From Flavobacteriales bacterium (GTDB lineage: Bacteria > Bacteroidota > Bacteroidia > JANQJC01), in contig JANQJC010000104.1 of assembly GCA_028281825.1 (NCBI GenBank), forward strand, positions 1 through 64,000: a DNA stretch of 64,000 bases, read 5' to 3'. Shown here piece after piece: positions 16,681 through 26,885 of this stretch (positions are counted from its first letter, which is position 1; each line of letters begins with the position of its first letter). The notes under the pieces are model-generated. The model saw nothing but the letters and a program-made list of their open reading frames with translations, did no database searches and had not been told where the DNA came from. A program made the position numbers and the translations under genes.

Positions 16681-18207
16681 TTATTTTTCTTTCGCCCTTA
16701 ACTCATACAAGTCTGTGCGTCTATCCTTCAATATCCTTACACTACCGTGATTGTGCAACTCCTTCAATAAGTCAAGGTCCACATCCACAATCAAAGTCAT
16801 TTCAGTATTAGGGGTAGCTTCAGCCTTAGTACCATTATTCGGAAATGCAAAATCAGATGGTGTAAACACCGCTGATTGAGCATACTGGATGTCCATATTA
16901 TTCACCTTAGGCAAGTTGCCTACACTGCCCGCAATGGCCACATAGCACTCATTTTCAATTGCCCTCGCTTGAGCGCAGCTACGCACCCTGGTGTATCCAT
17001 TTTGAGTATCAGTAAGAAATGGTACAAAAAGAATGTCCATGCCATTCAATGCCATTATCCTTGAGAGCTCAGGGAATTCCACATCATAGCAAACCAATAT
17101 CCCAATCTTGCCGCAGTCCGTATCCATCACACGAATGCTATCTCCTCCAACCATTCCCCAATGAGCCACCTCATTAGGGGTGATATGCAACTTATCATAA
17201 GTTTCAATAGAGCCATCTCTTCTACACAAATGCCCTACATTGTACAAGTGTCCATTCTCTCTTAATTCAGGCATACTACCTGTGATAATATTCACGTTAT
17301 ACGCTACTGCATACTCTGAAAATTTTTGTTTCAATGGTTCCGTAAACTCAGCCAGCTTTCTAATGGATTCTGCTGTGTTTAAATGGTTGAAATCAGCCAT
17401 CAATGGAGCATTGAACAGCTCTGGAAACAGGGCAAAATCACTTTTGTAGCCAGACACGGTATCCACAAAAAACTCAATCTGATTGCACAACTCATCAATA
17501 TTATTGAATGGCCGCATTTGCCATTGTATCAACCCTAATCGAACTGTTGATTTTTGCAGGGGAAACTGTTTAAGGCTCTTGGCATAGTATATGTTGTTCC
17601 ACTCCAGCAAAGTGGCATAAGCTCTTGATTCTTCATCACCAGGCATATAGCCCTGCAATACCTTCTTCACATGAAACTCATTGGAAATTTGAAATGAAAG
17701 CACAGGGTCATATATCTCTTTCAACTTCACTTTTTGGATATACTCCTTTGGTGTCATTTCATCGGCATATTGCCCATAGTTTGGAATACGCCCACCAGCT
17801 ATAATTGCCTTCAAATTGAGGTTCTCACAGAGTTCCTTGCGGGCTTCGTAAAGCCTTCTTCCAAGCCTTAAGCCTCTATACTCAGGGTGTATAAATACAT
17901 CAATACCATATAAGGTGTCACCATCCTTATCGTGTGTATCAAAAGTGTAATTGCCAGTAATTTGCTTGTAAGTATGGTCGTCGCCGAAATCGTCATATTT
18001 AACCACCAAGGATAAAGCACAACCAACCACTTTCCCATCAACAACAGCCGCTATTTGCCCTTCAGGAAATTTACCTAAAAGTGCCTCCAGGTGATGCTCT
18101 TTCCAATAAGCTCCATCCCAGTTTTCATAGGCTCTTATCATGATGTCCTTCAACTCAAGATAATCGCTCATTCTAAGATTACGCAACTCAATTTTCTGAA
18201 CTTCCAT
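16681..18207 (-). CDS. GNAT acetyltransferase / carbon-nitrogen hydrolase fusion
   Basis: A 508-residue two-domain enzyme. Residues 1-210 are a GNAT acetyltransferase, with the acetyl-CoA loop 'RGLRLGRRLYEARKEL' (111-126). Residues about 222-490 are a nitrilase-superfamily amidohydrolase with the full catalytic triad: Glu263 in 'FPELF', Lys339 in 'DKLHITPNE' and Cys373 in 'LVCYDVEFPE'. This fused architecture is known in several bacterial phyla, but its substrate is unsettled; amide hydrolysis coupled to N-acetyl transfer is likely. A TAATTTTG box sits 41 bases upstream of the start. Confidence 0.9.
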   Translation of the reverse strand: MEVQKIELRNLRMSDYLELKDIMIRAYENWDGAYWKEHHLEALLGKFPEGQIAAVVDGKVVGCALSLVVKYDDFGDDHTYKQITGNYTFDTHDKDGDTLYGIDVFIHPEYRGLRLGRRLYEARKELCENLNLKAIIAGGRIPNYGQYADEMTPKEYIQKVKLKEIYDPVLSFQISNEFHVKKVLQGYMPGDEESRAYATLLEWNNIYYAKSLKQFPLQKSTVRLGLIQWQMRPFNNIDELCNQIEFFVDTVSGYKSDFALFPELFNAPLMADFNHLNTAESIRKLAEFTEPLKQKFSEYAVAYNVNIITGSMPELRENGHLYNVGHLCRRDGSIETYDKLHITPNEVAHWGMVGGDSIRVMDTDCGKIGILVCYDVEFPELSRIMALNGMDILFVPFLTDTQNGYTRVRSCAQARAIENECYVAIAGSVGNLPKVNNMDIQYAQSAVFTPSDFAFPNNGTKAEATPNTEMTLIVDVDLDLLKELHNHGSVRILKDRRTDLYELRAKEK

Positions 18208-18248
18208 GATTAGTTTTATTCTATTACCTTTTTACAAAAAATTAGAGC

Positions 18249-18256
18249 CAAAATTA
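18249..18256 (-). promoter_or_regulatory. -7 box TAATTTTG
   Basis: TAnnTTTG match on the minus strand, 41 bases upstream of the GNAT-nitrilase start at 18207. Confidence 0.4.
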
Positions 18257-18320
18257 CTTAATTATTAATTGCTCTGGTGTATTAACAAAATGCACTATCT
18301 TAGTTACGCAATAATTTTTT

Positions 18321-21300
18321 ATGACGAGAAACAGCCTGTTTTCTTTTCTTATTCCGCTTGCACTCACCATTCTTGCCAGTACTGCTACTGCACAGGATTA
18401 TTGGCTGCAAAGGGCAGGTGGTTTAACACCTGATGAAGGAACGGATATTTCAGTCGATAATAATGGCTATACCTACACTACTGGGTATTTTACAGGAAGT
18501 GCCACATTTGGTGTTAATAACCTATCTTCGGCGGGGTTAACAGATATCTTCATTACAAGGGTAAGTAGTTTAGGGCTCTTTCAATGGGCACGCAAGGCTG
18601 GTGGACCTGGTGCCGATAGGGCACTTTCAATAAAAACTGATGGACAAGGCAATAGTTTCATTACAGGTTTCTTTTACCAAACGGCTACTTTCAGTGGCCA
18701 AAGTGTAACATCAAGCGGAGCGCAAGATATATTTATCGCCAAATACGACAATGCCGGCTCATTGGTTTGGGTAACTAAGGCTGGTGGCTCAGGTGCCGAT
18801 ATAGGCAATGCAGTGAATATTGATGCCAATGGAAATGTGGTGATTACAGGTGAATTTACAGGAACAGCAACCTTTGGAAGTACTGTCCTCACCAGTCAAA
18901 ACAACTCTGTGGATGTCTTCGTTGCCAAATTAGATGCAAACGGCAACTTCTTGTGGGCTAAGAAAGGCTCTGCACCTTCAATTGATAGGGGTATTGATGT
19001 GGCTTGTGACCCCACCGGGAATGTATACGCTACGGGTACTTTCAGTGACACTATCACTTTTGATGCTACTCACAACAATAACATTCAAGGTGCCATTTTC
19101 CTAATCAAGTATGATAGCAATGGCAACGAGCAATGGTTTAGAAAAGCAGGTGGCGGGTCTTTTAATATTGTGCGCGGCATTGTGGTCGACAACAGTTCAA
19201 ACGTGTACATTACGGGTGATTTTGGCGGCAATATTATCTTCTTTGGAACGCCGAACACTACACTATCAAACACCTACACCAATAGGATATACATTACTAA
19301 ATACAACACGTCAGGAACGCTAACCTGGGCAAAATCCGCAGGGTCGGCATCAGAAATATCTTCTAAAAACATAACGCTTGATAATCAGGGAAACCCGCAT
19401 ATTGTGGGCACTTTCAAGTGCAAGTTTAGTGAGTACGCCAATCAGTATGGTCAGGGTACCTTTAATAGTGTAGGATATTGGGATGTCTTTGTAGCCCAAT
19501 ACAACAGTAGCGGAGTATGGCAAATGAGCCGCTCAAGTGGTGGAAAAAAAGACGACTATGGTTATGGCATAGCAGTTAATAGTATAGGAGAAATAAGTAT
19601 TGCAGGTAGCTTTACACAAGACTTTTACACTCCATATTCAAGTGATTTAGTGGGATACAATTTGCAAACTATCACTTCTATGACACCCGCCTACTGCGGT
19701 AGTAACGACTACTCTTTATTCAGAGGCATTAACTCAGCGGGCAACAGTGATATATTGATTGCTAAAAACTTTGACCCACAGCGTGCCCCATTTGATTATT
19801 ACATAAGAACTGATAATGGTTGCGACCCCACTTATGAAGGTGTTTGCCTGAACTCACTTACGTGCCCAGATACAATTCACTTTTGCCAGGTAGGTATTCT
19901 TGACCCCGAATCATATACCTATCCCGCTGGGCCAGACTTTACCTATCAATGGAGTACGGGTTCTTCTTCACCAACTGTTTTTGCTAATACGTCAGGATAT
20001 TATTCTGTAGTCCAAACTTCAGAAGATGGTTGTTTCGTAAGCGAAGACACAGTTTATGTTGAAATACACCCCAACCCTACTCGACCAACCATAACCGATA
20101 GCAAAGGAGTGAACACACAAGCTATCGTAACTGAGGTTATTGAGTTATGTGCACCAGACTCTGTATTGCTAACTGGTGAAGGCACTCCGGGAAATGAATT
20201 TGTTTGGAGTAGTCTTAATGGTTCAATTCCTAATACCAATGGCACCGATGTTTGGGTAAGTGATGCAGACACCTATATTTTTACACAAACGGACGAATTT
20301 GGCTGTAGAAACACCAACCTTGTTTCCGTGCTTGTTGACACGCTATTCGAGCCTATGGTAATAGATGTTTATTGCCTGAATGACACCGACATGAATGATT
20401 CTATCAGGATTTGTGATGGAGATCCATTTTCAATGTATTTGTTTGACACCATTACAAACCCTGATACGCTTATTACTTGTATCGAGCAGTCCTATTCAAT
20501 ATGGACAGTAACAACACCTAGTAATGAAGTAGAGATTAGCTATTTCTCATGCCCCAACGATATCTCATTTACTGGCGCAAATTTAAGTGCCTATGAAACT
20601 GGATTATACAATATGGATATCCTTTTTGTGCGAGAGAATCGATGTGATACCGATAGTATTACCTTGAGCACTTCAATCTATGTTGAAGTGGTACCATCTC
20701 CTGGTGATAGTTTTTTAATTGACATAGTTGGGGACTCTTTGCTTTGCCCAGGTGACTCTATACAACTTATAGTAAGTGGCTCCCAAGGGTTTCAATATAC
20801 CTGGCAAGGTGGTGGTATAACAGGTTTACACGAAGATAGTGTGTGGATATTTGTTGCGGATACATTTACGGTAAGTTATTACTTTAATGTCACCAATCAA
20901 TTTGGTTGCTCAGACTCGGGAAGTGTAGCAGGAGACCATATTGTCCTCTACAAACCACAACCGACCATCACCATGTCTCCCGCAAGTGGATTGATATGCC
21001 CCGGTGATTCAGTCCGCCTCTATTGCGATGGGCCTGGAATTTTTGAATGGCAAGGCCCATCCGGAATATTGGGCAGTAGCGATTCCACCATTTATGTTAC
21101 AACACCGGGATTATATTACTGCGTGCGCTCCGATTCCGATAGTTGTAGCCTTATTTCTAATACTGTTCAAGTTAATCAATATACCACTCCCTTTTTACTA
21201 CCCAGCCCAAGTGGAACACTATGTGAAGGAGAGAGCGTTACTATCAACGTCGTTACCAACCCTGGTAGCATTATCCAATGGCAAGCACCACTATCTGGTA

Positions 21301-22586
21301 GCAACCTGAGTGAAGTAGTGTCACAAGCAGGAACCTACACATGTACAGTTAGTGCCTGTGGTATTCAGACTTCTGCCAGTGTAACGATTGATGTTACTGA
21401 AATTGAAGCTAGTATTACACCTAACGGTCCTACTACTTTTTGTACAGGCGACTCAGTTCTGCTACAGGGAAACAGTGGCCCGGCGACCTATCTGTGGCAA
21501 CCTGGTGATATACAACAGCAAAACCTGACAGTTTATCAATCTGATACCTATACCCTGATTACCTCAGATACGGCGGGATGCACGGATACGGCCTCTATTG
21601 TTATTGATGTGTTACCTGATACCATATTACCATCACTTGAAGCTGACCCAAGCAACATTATATGTAATGATGACAGCGTTGAAATTTCAGTCGTCGCTAA
21701 CCCTGGAAGTCCCATACAGTGGCAACCTCCATTAAGTGGTAGTAATATGAGTCAGGTTGTCAACTCACCAGGCACCTATACCTGTATGATTACTTCGTGT
21801 GGTAGCACACAAGAAGTCAGCCTCACCATTGTCCAATCCCTTATTGATGCTGCGATTACAGCTGAAGGAGATTTGAGTTTCTGCGAGGGTGACTCGGTGC
21901 TACTGAAAGGAAATAACGGAGTTGAAGCCTATCTATGGCAGCCAGGAGATTTTAACAGTCAACAAATATTGGTAATGGAGTCTGGTTCCTACACACTTAC
22001 CACCTATGATAGTGTTGGATGCAGCGATATTTCAAATGCCATTGTGGTGAATGTAATTCCCAACGATTTAGATGGCCCTGAGGTAACCGATACATCCGTA
22101 TGCCCTGATAGTTATGCTATTCTTTATGCTTCTAGTGATGGCTCCGTTGATTGGTACGATGACATAGACGGAAGCAACTTGGTAGCTACGGGCTTGGTAT
22201 ATACTACCCCTGCACTCTCTTCACCTACCACCTATTATGTATTAGAGCACAACGAATATTGTAAAAGCGATATTGAACCAGTAACGATAAGTATTGACGA
22301 TTGCGAAGATGTAACTATCCCCAATGTATTCACGCCAAATGGTGATAAAATGAATGATGTATTTATGCTAGATGGTAAAGGGATAGATTGCTTTAACTGT
22401 AAAATATTTAACCGCTGGGGAAGGCTGCTTTACGGGTGGAATGACCCTACCCAAGGCTGGGATGGAACCAACCAGAGAAATGGAAGACTGGTAGAGGACG
22501 GGGTGTATTATTATGTAGTTACCTATTGTGACTACAATAAAGTGGAGAAACAGGAGGCTGGCTTTATTGAGTTATTAAACCATTAA
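18321..22586 (+). CDS. Large secreted protein with SBBP repeats and T9SS type B domain
   Basis: A 1421-residue surface protein. Residues 1-25 are a signal peptide ending 'TATAQ'. Residues about 26-470 contain SBBP-type beta-propeller repeats ('GNVVITGEFTGTATFGSTVL', 'DVFVAKLDANGNFLWAKKGS'). Residues about 520-1310 contain Ig/PKD-like beta-sandwich repeats, each with 'CPGDSV' or 'FCEGDSV' openings and paired cysteines. Residues 1333-1421 ('IPNVFTPNGDKMNDVF', 'FNRWGRLLYGW', 'DGVYYYVVTYCD') are the gliding-motility-associated type B sorting domain recognised by T9SS. It is probably a cell-surface adhesin. It sits alone between divergent and convergent neighbours. The start is fixed by the signal peptide. 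Confidence 0.9.
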   Translation: MTRNSLFSFLIPLALTILASTATAQDYWLQRAGGLTPDEGTDISVDNNGYTYTTGYFTGSATFGVNNLSSAGLTDIFITRVSSLGLFQWARKAGGPGADRALSIKTDGQGNSFITGFFYQTATFSGQSVTSSGAQDIFIAKYDNAGSLVWVTKAGGSGADIGNAVNIDANGNVVITGEFTGTATFGSTVLTSQNNSVDVFVAKLDANGNFLWAKKGSAPSIDRGIDVACDPTGNVYATGTFSDTITFDATHNNNIQGAIFLIKYDSNGNEQWFRKAGGGSFNIVRGIVVDNSSNVYITGDFGGNIIFFGTPNTTLSNTYTNRIYITKYNTSGTLTWAKSAGSASEISSKNITLDNQGNPHIVGTFKCKFSEYANQYGQGTFNSVGYWDVFVAQYNSSGVWQMSRSSGGKKDDYGYGIAVNSIGEISIAGSFTQDFYTPYSSDLVGYNLQTITSMTPAYCGSNDYSLFRGINSAGNSDILIAKNFDPQRAPFDYYIRTDNGCDPTYEGVCLNSLTCPDTIHFCQVGILDPESYTYPAGPDFTYQWSTGSSSPTVFANTSGYYSVVQTSEDGCFVSEDTVYVEIHPNPTRPTITDSKGVNTQAIVTEVIELCAPDSVLLTGEGTPGNEFVWSSLNGSIPNTNGTDVWVSDADTYIFTQTDEFGCRNTNLVSVLVDTLFEPMVIDVYCLNDTDMNDSIRICDGDPFSMYLFDTITNPDTLITCIEQSYSIWTVTTPSNEVEISYFSCPNDISFTGANLSAYETGLYNMDILFVRENRCDTDSITLSTSIYVEVVPSPGDSFLIDIVGDSLLCPGDSIQLIVSGSQGFQYTWQGGGITGLHEDSVWIFVADTFTVSYYFNVTNQFGCSDSGSVAGDHIVLYKPQPTITMSPASGLICPGDSVRLYCDGPGIFEWQGPSGILGSSDSTIYVTTPGLYYCVRSDSDSCSLISNTVQVNQYTTPFLLPSPSGTLCEGESVTINVVTNPGSIIQWQAPLSGSNLSEVVSQAGTYTCTVSACGIQTSASVTIDVTEIEASITPNGPTTFCTGDSVLLQGNSGPATYLWQPGDIQQQNLTVYQSDTYTLITSDTAGCTDTASIVIDVLPDTILPSLEADPSNIICNDDSVEISVVANPGSPIQWQPPLSGSNMSQVVNSPGTYTCMITSCGSTQEVSLTIVQSLIDAAITAEGDLSFCEGDSVLLKGNNGVEAYLWQPGDFNSQQILVMESGSYTLTTYDSVGCSDISNAIVVNVIPNDLDGPEVTDTSVCPDSYAILYASSDGSVDWYDDIDGSNLVATGLVYTTPALSSPTTYYVLEHNEYCKSDIEPVTISIDDCEDVTIPNVFTPNGDKMNDVFMLDGKGIDCFNCKIFNRWGRLLYGWNDPTQGWDGTNQRNGRLVEDGVYYYVVTYCDYNKVEKQEAGFIELLNH

Positions 22587-22670
22587 AAACCGAAAACTTC
22601 TCAGCTTTATCGTTGATAACTTTTGGAAAAAAACTTCTTGAATCCCTTTTCAATTGGCATAATCTTCTGA

Positions 22671-22678
22671 TAACTTTG
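22671..22678 (+). promoter_or_regulatory. -7 box TAACTTTG
   Basis: TAnnTTTG match ending 27 bases before the ATG at 22706, between the large secreted protein gene and the unknown 180-residue gene. Confidence 0.5.
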
Positions 22679-22705
22679 GCCTAACTAAATGGCACCCCGG
22701 GATAT

Positions 22706-23248
22706 ATGATTGCCTCTCTTTGGAAAAAGAAAATATCAGAAGAAAAAGTAGCCAATATTTTCATCAATACGGTGTTTGAATTGGTTGACAAAAGTTTCCC
22801 TGATGTGTCAGAGGTTATCAATAGCGACCCTGAATTTGTTAGGCGTCCGAACATCCAGCCAGACCAATCAGATATCTTTCTCCTTACTATTATAGCTGGT
22901 AATCTTAAGCTCTTATCCAAAGATTTCATTGAGGGTAAGGACGATAGGATTAAAGAGCACATCTATGCCAAACTAGCTAAGGTTTTTGACATAGATGAAA
23001 GTGAGGTAAGGCAAACCATCAAGGGGTATCATGACTACATGGCAAAGATCAATTATCCTTCAAAAAACGTTCATTATGCCATGTCAAAAACCATTTTCTT
23101 CAAATATGGTTTGAATGAGTACCAAAAAGAGTATTTCAAGAATTTGAACACTCCTAATCCAATCTTCTTAAAGCATTTGGATGAACTGGTGGAACAGTTT
23201 ATCATCAACTGGGAAGATTTTCAGGAAAAATATAAGATTACTGACTAA
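22706..23248 (+). CDS. Conserved-looking protein of unknown function
   Basis: A 180-residue, highly charged, mostly helical protein that I do not recognise. No signal peptide or membrane segment is visible. It contains 'PEFVRRPNIQPDQSDIFLLTIIAGNL' near residues 43-68 and many aromatic/Lys pairs toward the C terminus ('FFKYGLNEYQKEYFKNLN'). A TAACTTTG box lies 27 bases before the ATG. A six-codon mini-frame (22689-22709) overlaps this start in an ATGA arrangement. Its end overlaps the convergent LhgO gene by 11 bases. Coding quality is good, so it is a real gene, but no function can be assigned. Confidence 0.7.
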   Translation: MIASLWKKKISEEKVANIFINTVFELVDKSFPDVSEVINSDPEFVRRPNIQPDQSDIFLLTIIAGNLKLLSKDFIEGKDDRIKEHIYAKLAKVFDIDESEVRQTIKGYHDYMAKINYPSKNVHYAMSKTIFFKYGLNEYQKEYFKNLNTPNPIFLKHLDELVEQFIINWEDFQEKYKITD

Positions 23249-24482
23249 CGTTGGTTTTCAGCGCAAAGTGCTTCTCAGCCATTTCCCTCACTTGGTCTCC
23301 AATAGCCAGACTTGCCGTTGCCGCTGGTGAAGGTGCATTCAGCACATGGATACTATTCTCTTTGTATTCAATTTTAAAGTCGTCTATCATATTACCATCT
23401 GCACCAAGTGCCATTGCCCTTACTCCTGCCCTACCCGGCTCAATATCTTCCATTGTGAGGCTGGGTACCAAGCGTTGAAGTGTTTTTAAGAATAACTTTT
23501 TGGAGAAAGCCCTGCGATATTCGTCAATGCCAAACTTCCAGTGCTTACTGAAAAACTTAAGCGTACCCCCAAAGGTCAAGGCATCTAGCGTGTCATTCCA
23601 ATCGAAGTCGGTCTTTTCATAACCTTCTCGCTTAAAAGTAAACACCGCATTAGGCCCACACTCAACCCCGCCCATTATCATCCTTGTGAAATGCACCCCG
23701 AGAAAAGGGAATTGCGGGTTGGGTACTGGATATATCAGGTTCTTAACCTTATGCTCACCTTCTTTGGTCAACTCGTAATAATCCCCGCGAAAACCCACCA
23801 CTTTCATATCCAGTTTTAGGCGATCTTTTTTGGCAAGTCTATCCGCTTGCAGTCCACCACAAAAAACCAAGTGCCTGGTTTGGTATTGCCCCTTGCTGGT
23901 AGTCACTGTTGTTATCTCTCCCTCTTTCTGATAGTCTTTCACTTCCTCCCCAAGAACTATCTTACTTTGAGCCTGGATACCAGTCACTAGCTCAGCCATT
24001 TTCTTAGTTGCCCCCACAAAATCAACAATGCCTGTGCAAGGCACCCATATAGCGGCAATCCCCTTGCAATAGGGCTCAATATCAGTAATTTCCTTAGCTC
24101 CTATCTTTTCAATACCCTCTATTTCATTGGCTATGCCATTCCAGAATATCTTGTCTAAATACTGAAGCTCTGAGTCTTCAACAGCCACCACAACCTTACC
24201 ACAAACATCGTGTGCGACACCATGCTCTTTGGAGAAGGCCACCAACTCCCTGCGGCCTTTCACACAATTTTTGGCTTTTAATGAACCTGGTTTGTAATAA
24301 AGTCCGGAATGGATGACACCAGAGTTATGCCCTGTTTGGTGTGCAGCCAATGACTGTTCTTTCTCTATAAGTAGAATTCTTACATCGGGATTATGCGATT
24401 GTATCTTATAGGCGGTTGCTGCGCCTACAATTCCGCCTCCTACTATCGTGATGTCAAACAATTGATTATCAGAATTTTGCAA
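23238..24482 (-). CDS. lhgO: L-2-hydroxyglutarate oxidase family FAD enzyme
   Basis: A 414-residue FAD-dependent oxidoreductase of the DAO fold. The dinucleotide-binding motif is 'DITIVGGGIVGAATAYKI' (10-27), followed by 'QTGHNSGVIHSGLYYKPGSLKA', the family-typical segment near the flavin. 'FRGDYYEL' and 'PNPQFPFLGVHFTRM' also match L-2-hydroxyglutarate oxidases, which return L-2-hydroxyglutarate to 2-oxoglutarate. The start is TTG; no ATG is available before the Rossmann motif. A TATTTTTG box lies 20 bases upstream. Its 3' end overlaps the convergent unknown gene. Confidence 0.88.
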   Translation of the reverse strand: MQNSDNQLFDITIVGGGIVGAATAYKIQSHNPDVRILLIEKEQSLAAHQTGHNSGVIHSGLYYKPGSLKAKNCVKGRRELVAFSKEHGVAHDVCGKVVVAVEDSELQYLDKIFWNGIANEIEGIEKIGAKEITDIEPYCKGIAAIWVPCTGIVDFVGATKKMAELVTGIQAQSKIVLGEEVKDYQKEGEITTVTTSKGQYQTRHLVFCGGLQADRLAKKDRLKLDMKVVGFRGDYYELTKEGEHKVKNLIYPVPNPQFPFLGVHFTRMIMGGVECGPNAVFTFKREGYEKTDFDWNDTLDALTFGGTLKFFSKHWKFGIDEYRRAFSKKLFLKTLQRLVPSLTMEDIEPGRAGVRAMALGADGNMIDDFKIEYKENSIHVLNAPSPAATASLAIGDQVREMAEKHFALKTNVSQ

Positions 24483-24502
24483 AACAGGTGTTATAGGTTG
24501 CG

Positions 24503-24510
24503 CAAAAATA
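24503..24510 (-). promoter_or_regulatory. -7 box TATTTTTG
   Basis: TAnnTTTG match on the minus strand, 20 bases upstream of the TTG start of the LhgO gene; it supports that start. Confidence 0.5.
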
Positions 24511-24563
24511 TGATTTTATAAAAAACCATACTCGTGGACTTAATAAGATGTTAGTAAAAAGTA

Positions 24564-25805
24564 TCAGAGGAATACAGCTTGGAACAAATAAGCCACTCCC
24601 AAACCCACAAAATTGGCAATGGCATATCCCACTAAGCCAGTAGTAAGCCCAGAGACCACTATATCTTTATTCTTCAGAACGCTTGCAACAGGACCAATAA
24701 AAGCAGGCCCAAAAATACCAGCCGTTGACGTAATCAGCACTGTATCCGCATCTATCCTAAAGATAAATGCCAAAAGAAAATGCAGGCCAACACTACTCAC
24801 AAACACAATCGCACAAAAAAGAAATACCTCTGGCGATGAATTAAGCAACTCGGCAAAATTAGAGACCATACCAATCGCCAGGCAGAAAATGAGCAAGAAA
24901 TACTCACCCAATTCATAAGTTCTAGGCAGCCGCCTCACTCTTTTGAAGAAAGAGGCTCCTATACTTAAGCTAGTCATCGCCAATAAAGTATGTGGGGCCG
25001 TTATTTTTCCAGTTACCAGCATAGAGAAGCCAATGCTCAAACCAAGAACAGCAGCTGCCAGTAAAAAACCAACTGCCATACTTCTGGCAATTACCACCTT
25101 TCTCAAAGTGCTTACTTTGAATTTTTTCTTTTGATTGGCCTCTTTACGCTGCTCAATTTTCTTTACCATCTCCTCAGTATCATAACCTGACCTTTGGTAA
25201 TGGAAGGTCGACTCCCTATCTGTCTCTTCAACCCTTTTAAACGATGGCAAGAATTTAAGTGCCAGCTTTTGGGCTACTGTCATCAACAGCAGTAGATACA
25301 TTCCACTTAGTACCACATCGCAAGCATTCAATAAAATAAATACTTCTTCTTTTACTTCCAACGCTAACCCAATTGCCGACATGTTTGGCGTGCCGCCCGT
25401 GTACACACCAATCATCATCCCAGCCAGTTTCCACACATCAGGTATTCTATCTATAAACAACCAAGAGACAAAAAAAGAACTGGAGATTACCCCTATGGCA
25501 CCTAAAAAAAATGAAAACATGGAAGTCTTCGCATGTTTCAGCCACTTCATAAAGTCAGTCGAGAACAGCAGCAAGGCGATAGCCATTGGTATCACAGCTT
25601 CTGAAATGGTCATGGATAAATCGCCATTAAGCGTCAATGAGGGAATATTACCCAAAAGCAATCCAATGGCATAGCATAGCACTACTGGCCCTACCATACC
25701 TGCCAACTTGTTGCGTTTCACCACCTCCAACACCACCGCTGGAAACAGAATAATAAATAGGATTAATATAGGGTCGCTGATGTTCAATGCTAAGATTTCA
25801 GACAC
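24564..25805 (-). CDS. DUF819 family membrane protein
   Basis: A 413-residue integral membrane protein with about ten to eleven hydrophobic helices. Conserved DUF819 features are visible: 'MMIGVYTGGTPNMSAIGLALEV', and near the C terminus 'TSTAGIFGPAFIGPVASVLKNKDIVVSGLTTG' (Gly/Pro-rich, probably part of the transport path). The family is transporter-like with no settled substrate. A cytosolic loop near 195-235 is rich in Lys and Glu. The start is a GTG immediately after an in-frame stop. It lies 42 bases downstream of hemE on the same strand and is probably co-transcribed with it. Confidence 0.82.
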   Translation of the reverse strand: MSEILALNISDPILILFIILFPAVVLEVVKRNKLAGMVGPVVLCYAIGLLLGNIPSLTLNGDLSMTISEAVIPMAIALLLFSTDFMKWLKHAKTSMFSFFLGAIGVISSSFFVSWLFIDRIPDVWKLAGMMIGVYTGGTPNMSAIGLALEVKEEVFILLNACDVVLSGMYLLLLMTVAQKLALKFLPSFKRVEETDRESTFHYQRSGYDTEEMVKKIEQRKEANQKKKFKVSTLRKVVIARSMAVGFLLAAAVLGLSIGFSMLVTGKITAPHTLLAMTSLSIGASFFKRVRRLPRTYELGEYFLLIFCLAIGMVSNFAELLNSSPEVFLFCAIVFVSSVGLHFLLAFIFRIDADTVLITSTAGIFGPAFIGPVASVLKNKDIVVSGLTTGLVGYAIANFVGLGVAYLFQAVFL

Positions 25806-25847
25806 TCAAACCTAGCAATTTTAAGCGAACATAAAAGTGAAGTCCTG

Positions 25848-26885
25848 CTAAAATCTAAACTCCTTTACTGTATCAACAAAGAACTTCACTTTGCCCGGGT
25901 CAGTATCAGGATATACGCCATGCCCGAGATTGGCAATATGCCTTTGCGGTCCAAACTCTCTAAGCATTCTCTCTGTTTCAGCTTTGATAGTTTCTTCACT
26001 GGAGTACAATAAACATGGGTCTAAATTACCTTGCAGGGTTTTATTCGATCCTACCAACTCGCGAGACTCTGCTATATCCATATTCCAATCCAGGCCTATG
26101 GTATTACAATTCAATTGCCCTAGTTCTTTGCGTACAAAATACGCCCCTTTTGCAAAAACCGTGATAGGCAATTCTGGATGTTTTGCCTTTATTGCTTCGC
26201 ATATTTCCCTAATCCCTTTTAAGGCAAACTCCTTGTACTGTTCAGTTGTTAAAATGCCAGCCCAACTATCAAAAACCTGAAGCATATTAGCACCTGCCTC
26301 AATCTGCCCAAAGAGATAATTTATGGTTGATTGCGTTATTTTATCCAACAGCTTATGGGCTAAAACAGGTTTAGTGTAAAGAAATCTCCTTGCCCGAGAA
26401 AAAGTTTTGGAGCCACTCCCCTCAATCATATATGAGAGTATTGTCCACGGCGCACCTGAAAAACCAATGACAGGAACTCTACCATCCAACCTTTCCTTGG
26501 TTATTTTAATGGCATCTATAGTATAGCTTAAGTCATCTGCTTCAGCCACTTTTAGTTGCTCAATATCAGTTGCGCTATTTATCGTCTTTTCAAACCAAGG
26601 TCCCTTCTTTTCAATCATCTCGTATTGTAATCCCATCGCTTCTGGTATTACCAATATGTCTGAGAAAATTATCGCTGCATCTACACCCAAAATATCCACT
26701 GGTTGTATAGTTACTTCAGCCGCTAAGCCTGGTGTTTCAACCAATTCTTTGAAACCACTAAGGCTATTGCGAATGGCTCTGTATTCTGGCAATATCCTGC
26801 CTGCCTGTCTCATCAGCCACACGGGAGTCCTTTCTGTCTTTTCTCCTCTTGCAGCGCGTAAAATCAAATCGTTCTGTAGTTCCAT
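25848..26885 (-). CDS. hemE: Uroporphyrinogen decarboxylase
   Basis: A 345-residue enzyme that decarboxylates the four acetate side chains of uroporphyrinogen III to give coproporphyrinogen III in haem synthesis. The N-terminal signature '[16 protein letters not shown]' (21-36) carries the conserved Arg residues that hold the substrate. '[20 protein letters not shown]' and '[12 protein letters not shown]' are further family motifs. The ATG at 26885 overlaps the stop of the bestrophin gene by one base (TGATG), so the two are translationally coupled. Length is normal. Confidence 0.95.
   Translation of the reverse strand: MELQNDLILRAARGEKTERTPVWLMRQAGRILPEYRAIRNSLSGFKELVETPGLAAEVTIQPVDILGVDAAIIFSDILVIPEAMGLQYEMIEKKGPWFEKTINSATDIEQLKVAEADDLSYTIDAIKITKERLDGRVPVIGFSGAPWTILSYMIEGSGSKTFSRARRFLYTKPVLAHKLLDKITQSTINYLFGQIEAGANMLQVFDSWAGILTTEQYKEFALKGIREICEAIKAKHPELPITVFAKGAYFVRKELGQLNCNTIGLDWNMDIAESRELVGSNKTLQGNLDPCLLYSSEETIKAETERMLREFGPQRHIANLGHGVYPDTDPGKVKFFVDTVKEFRF

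Noticed and set aside
25807-25814. TAGGTTTG box (minus strand) upstream of the DUF819 gene
   Set aside because: It lies only one base before the most upstream possible start and the gene is probably read from hemE, so it is likely chance.
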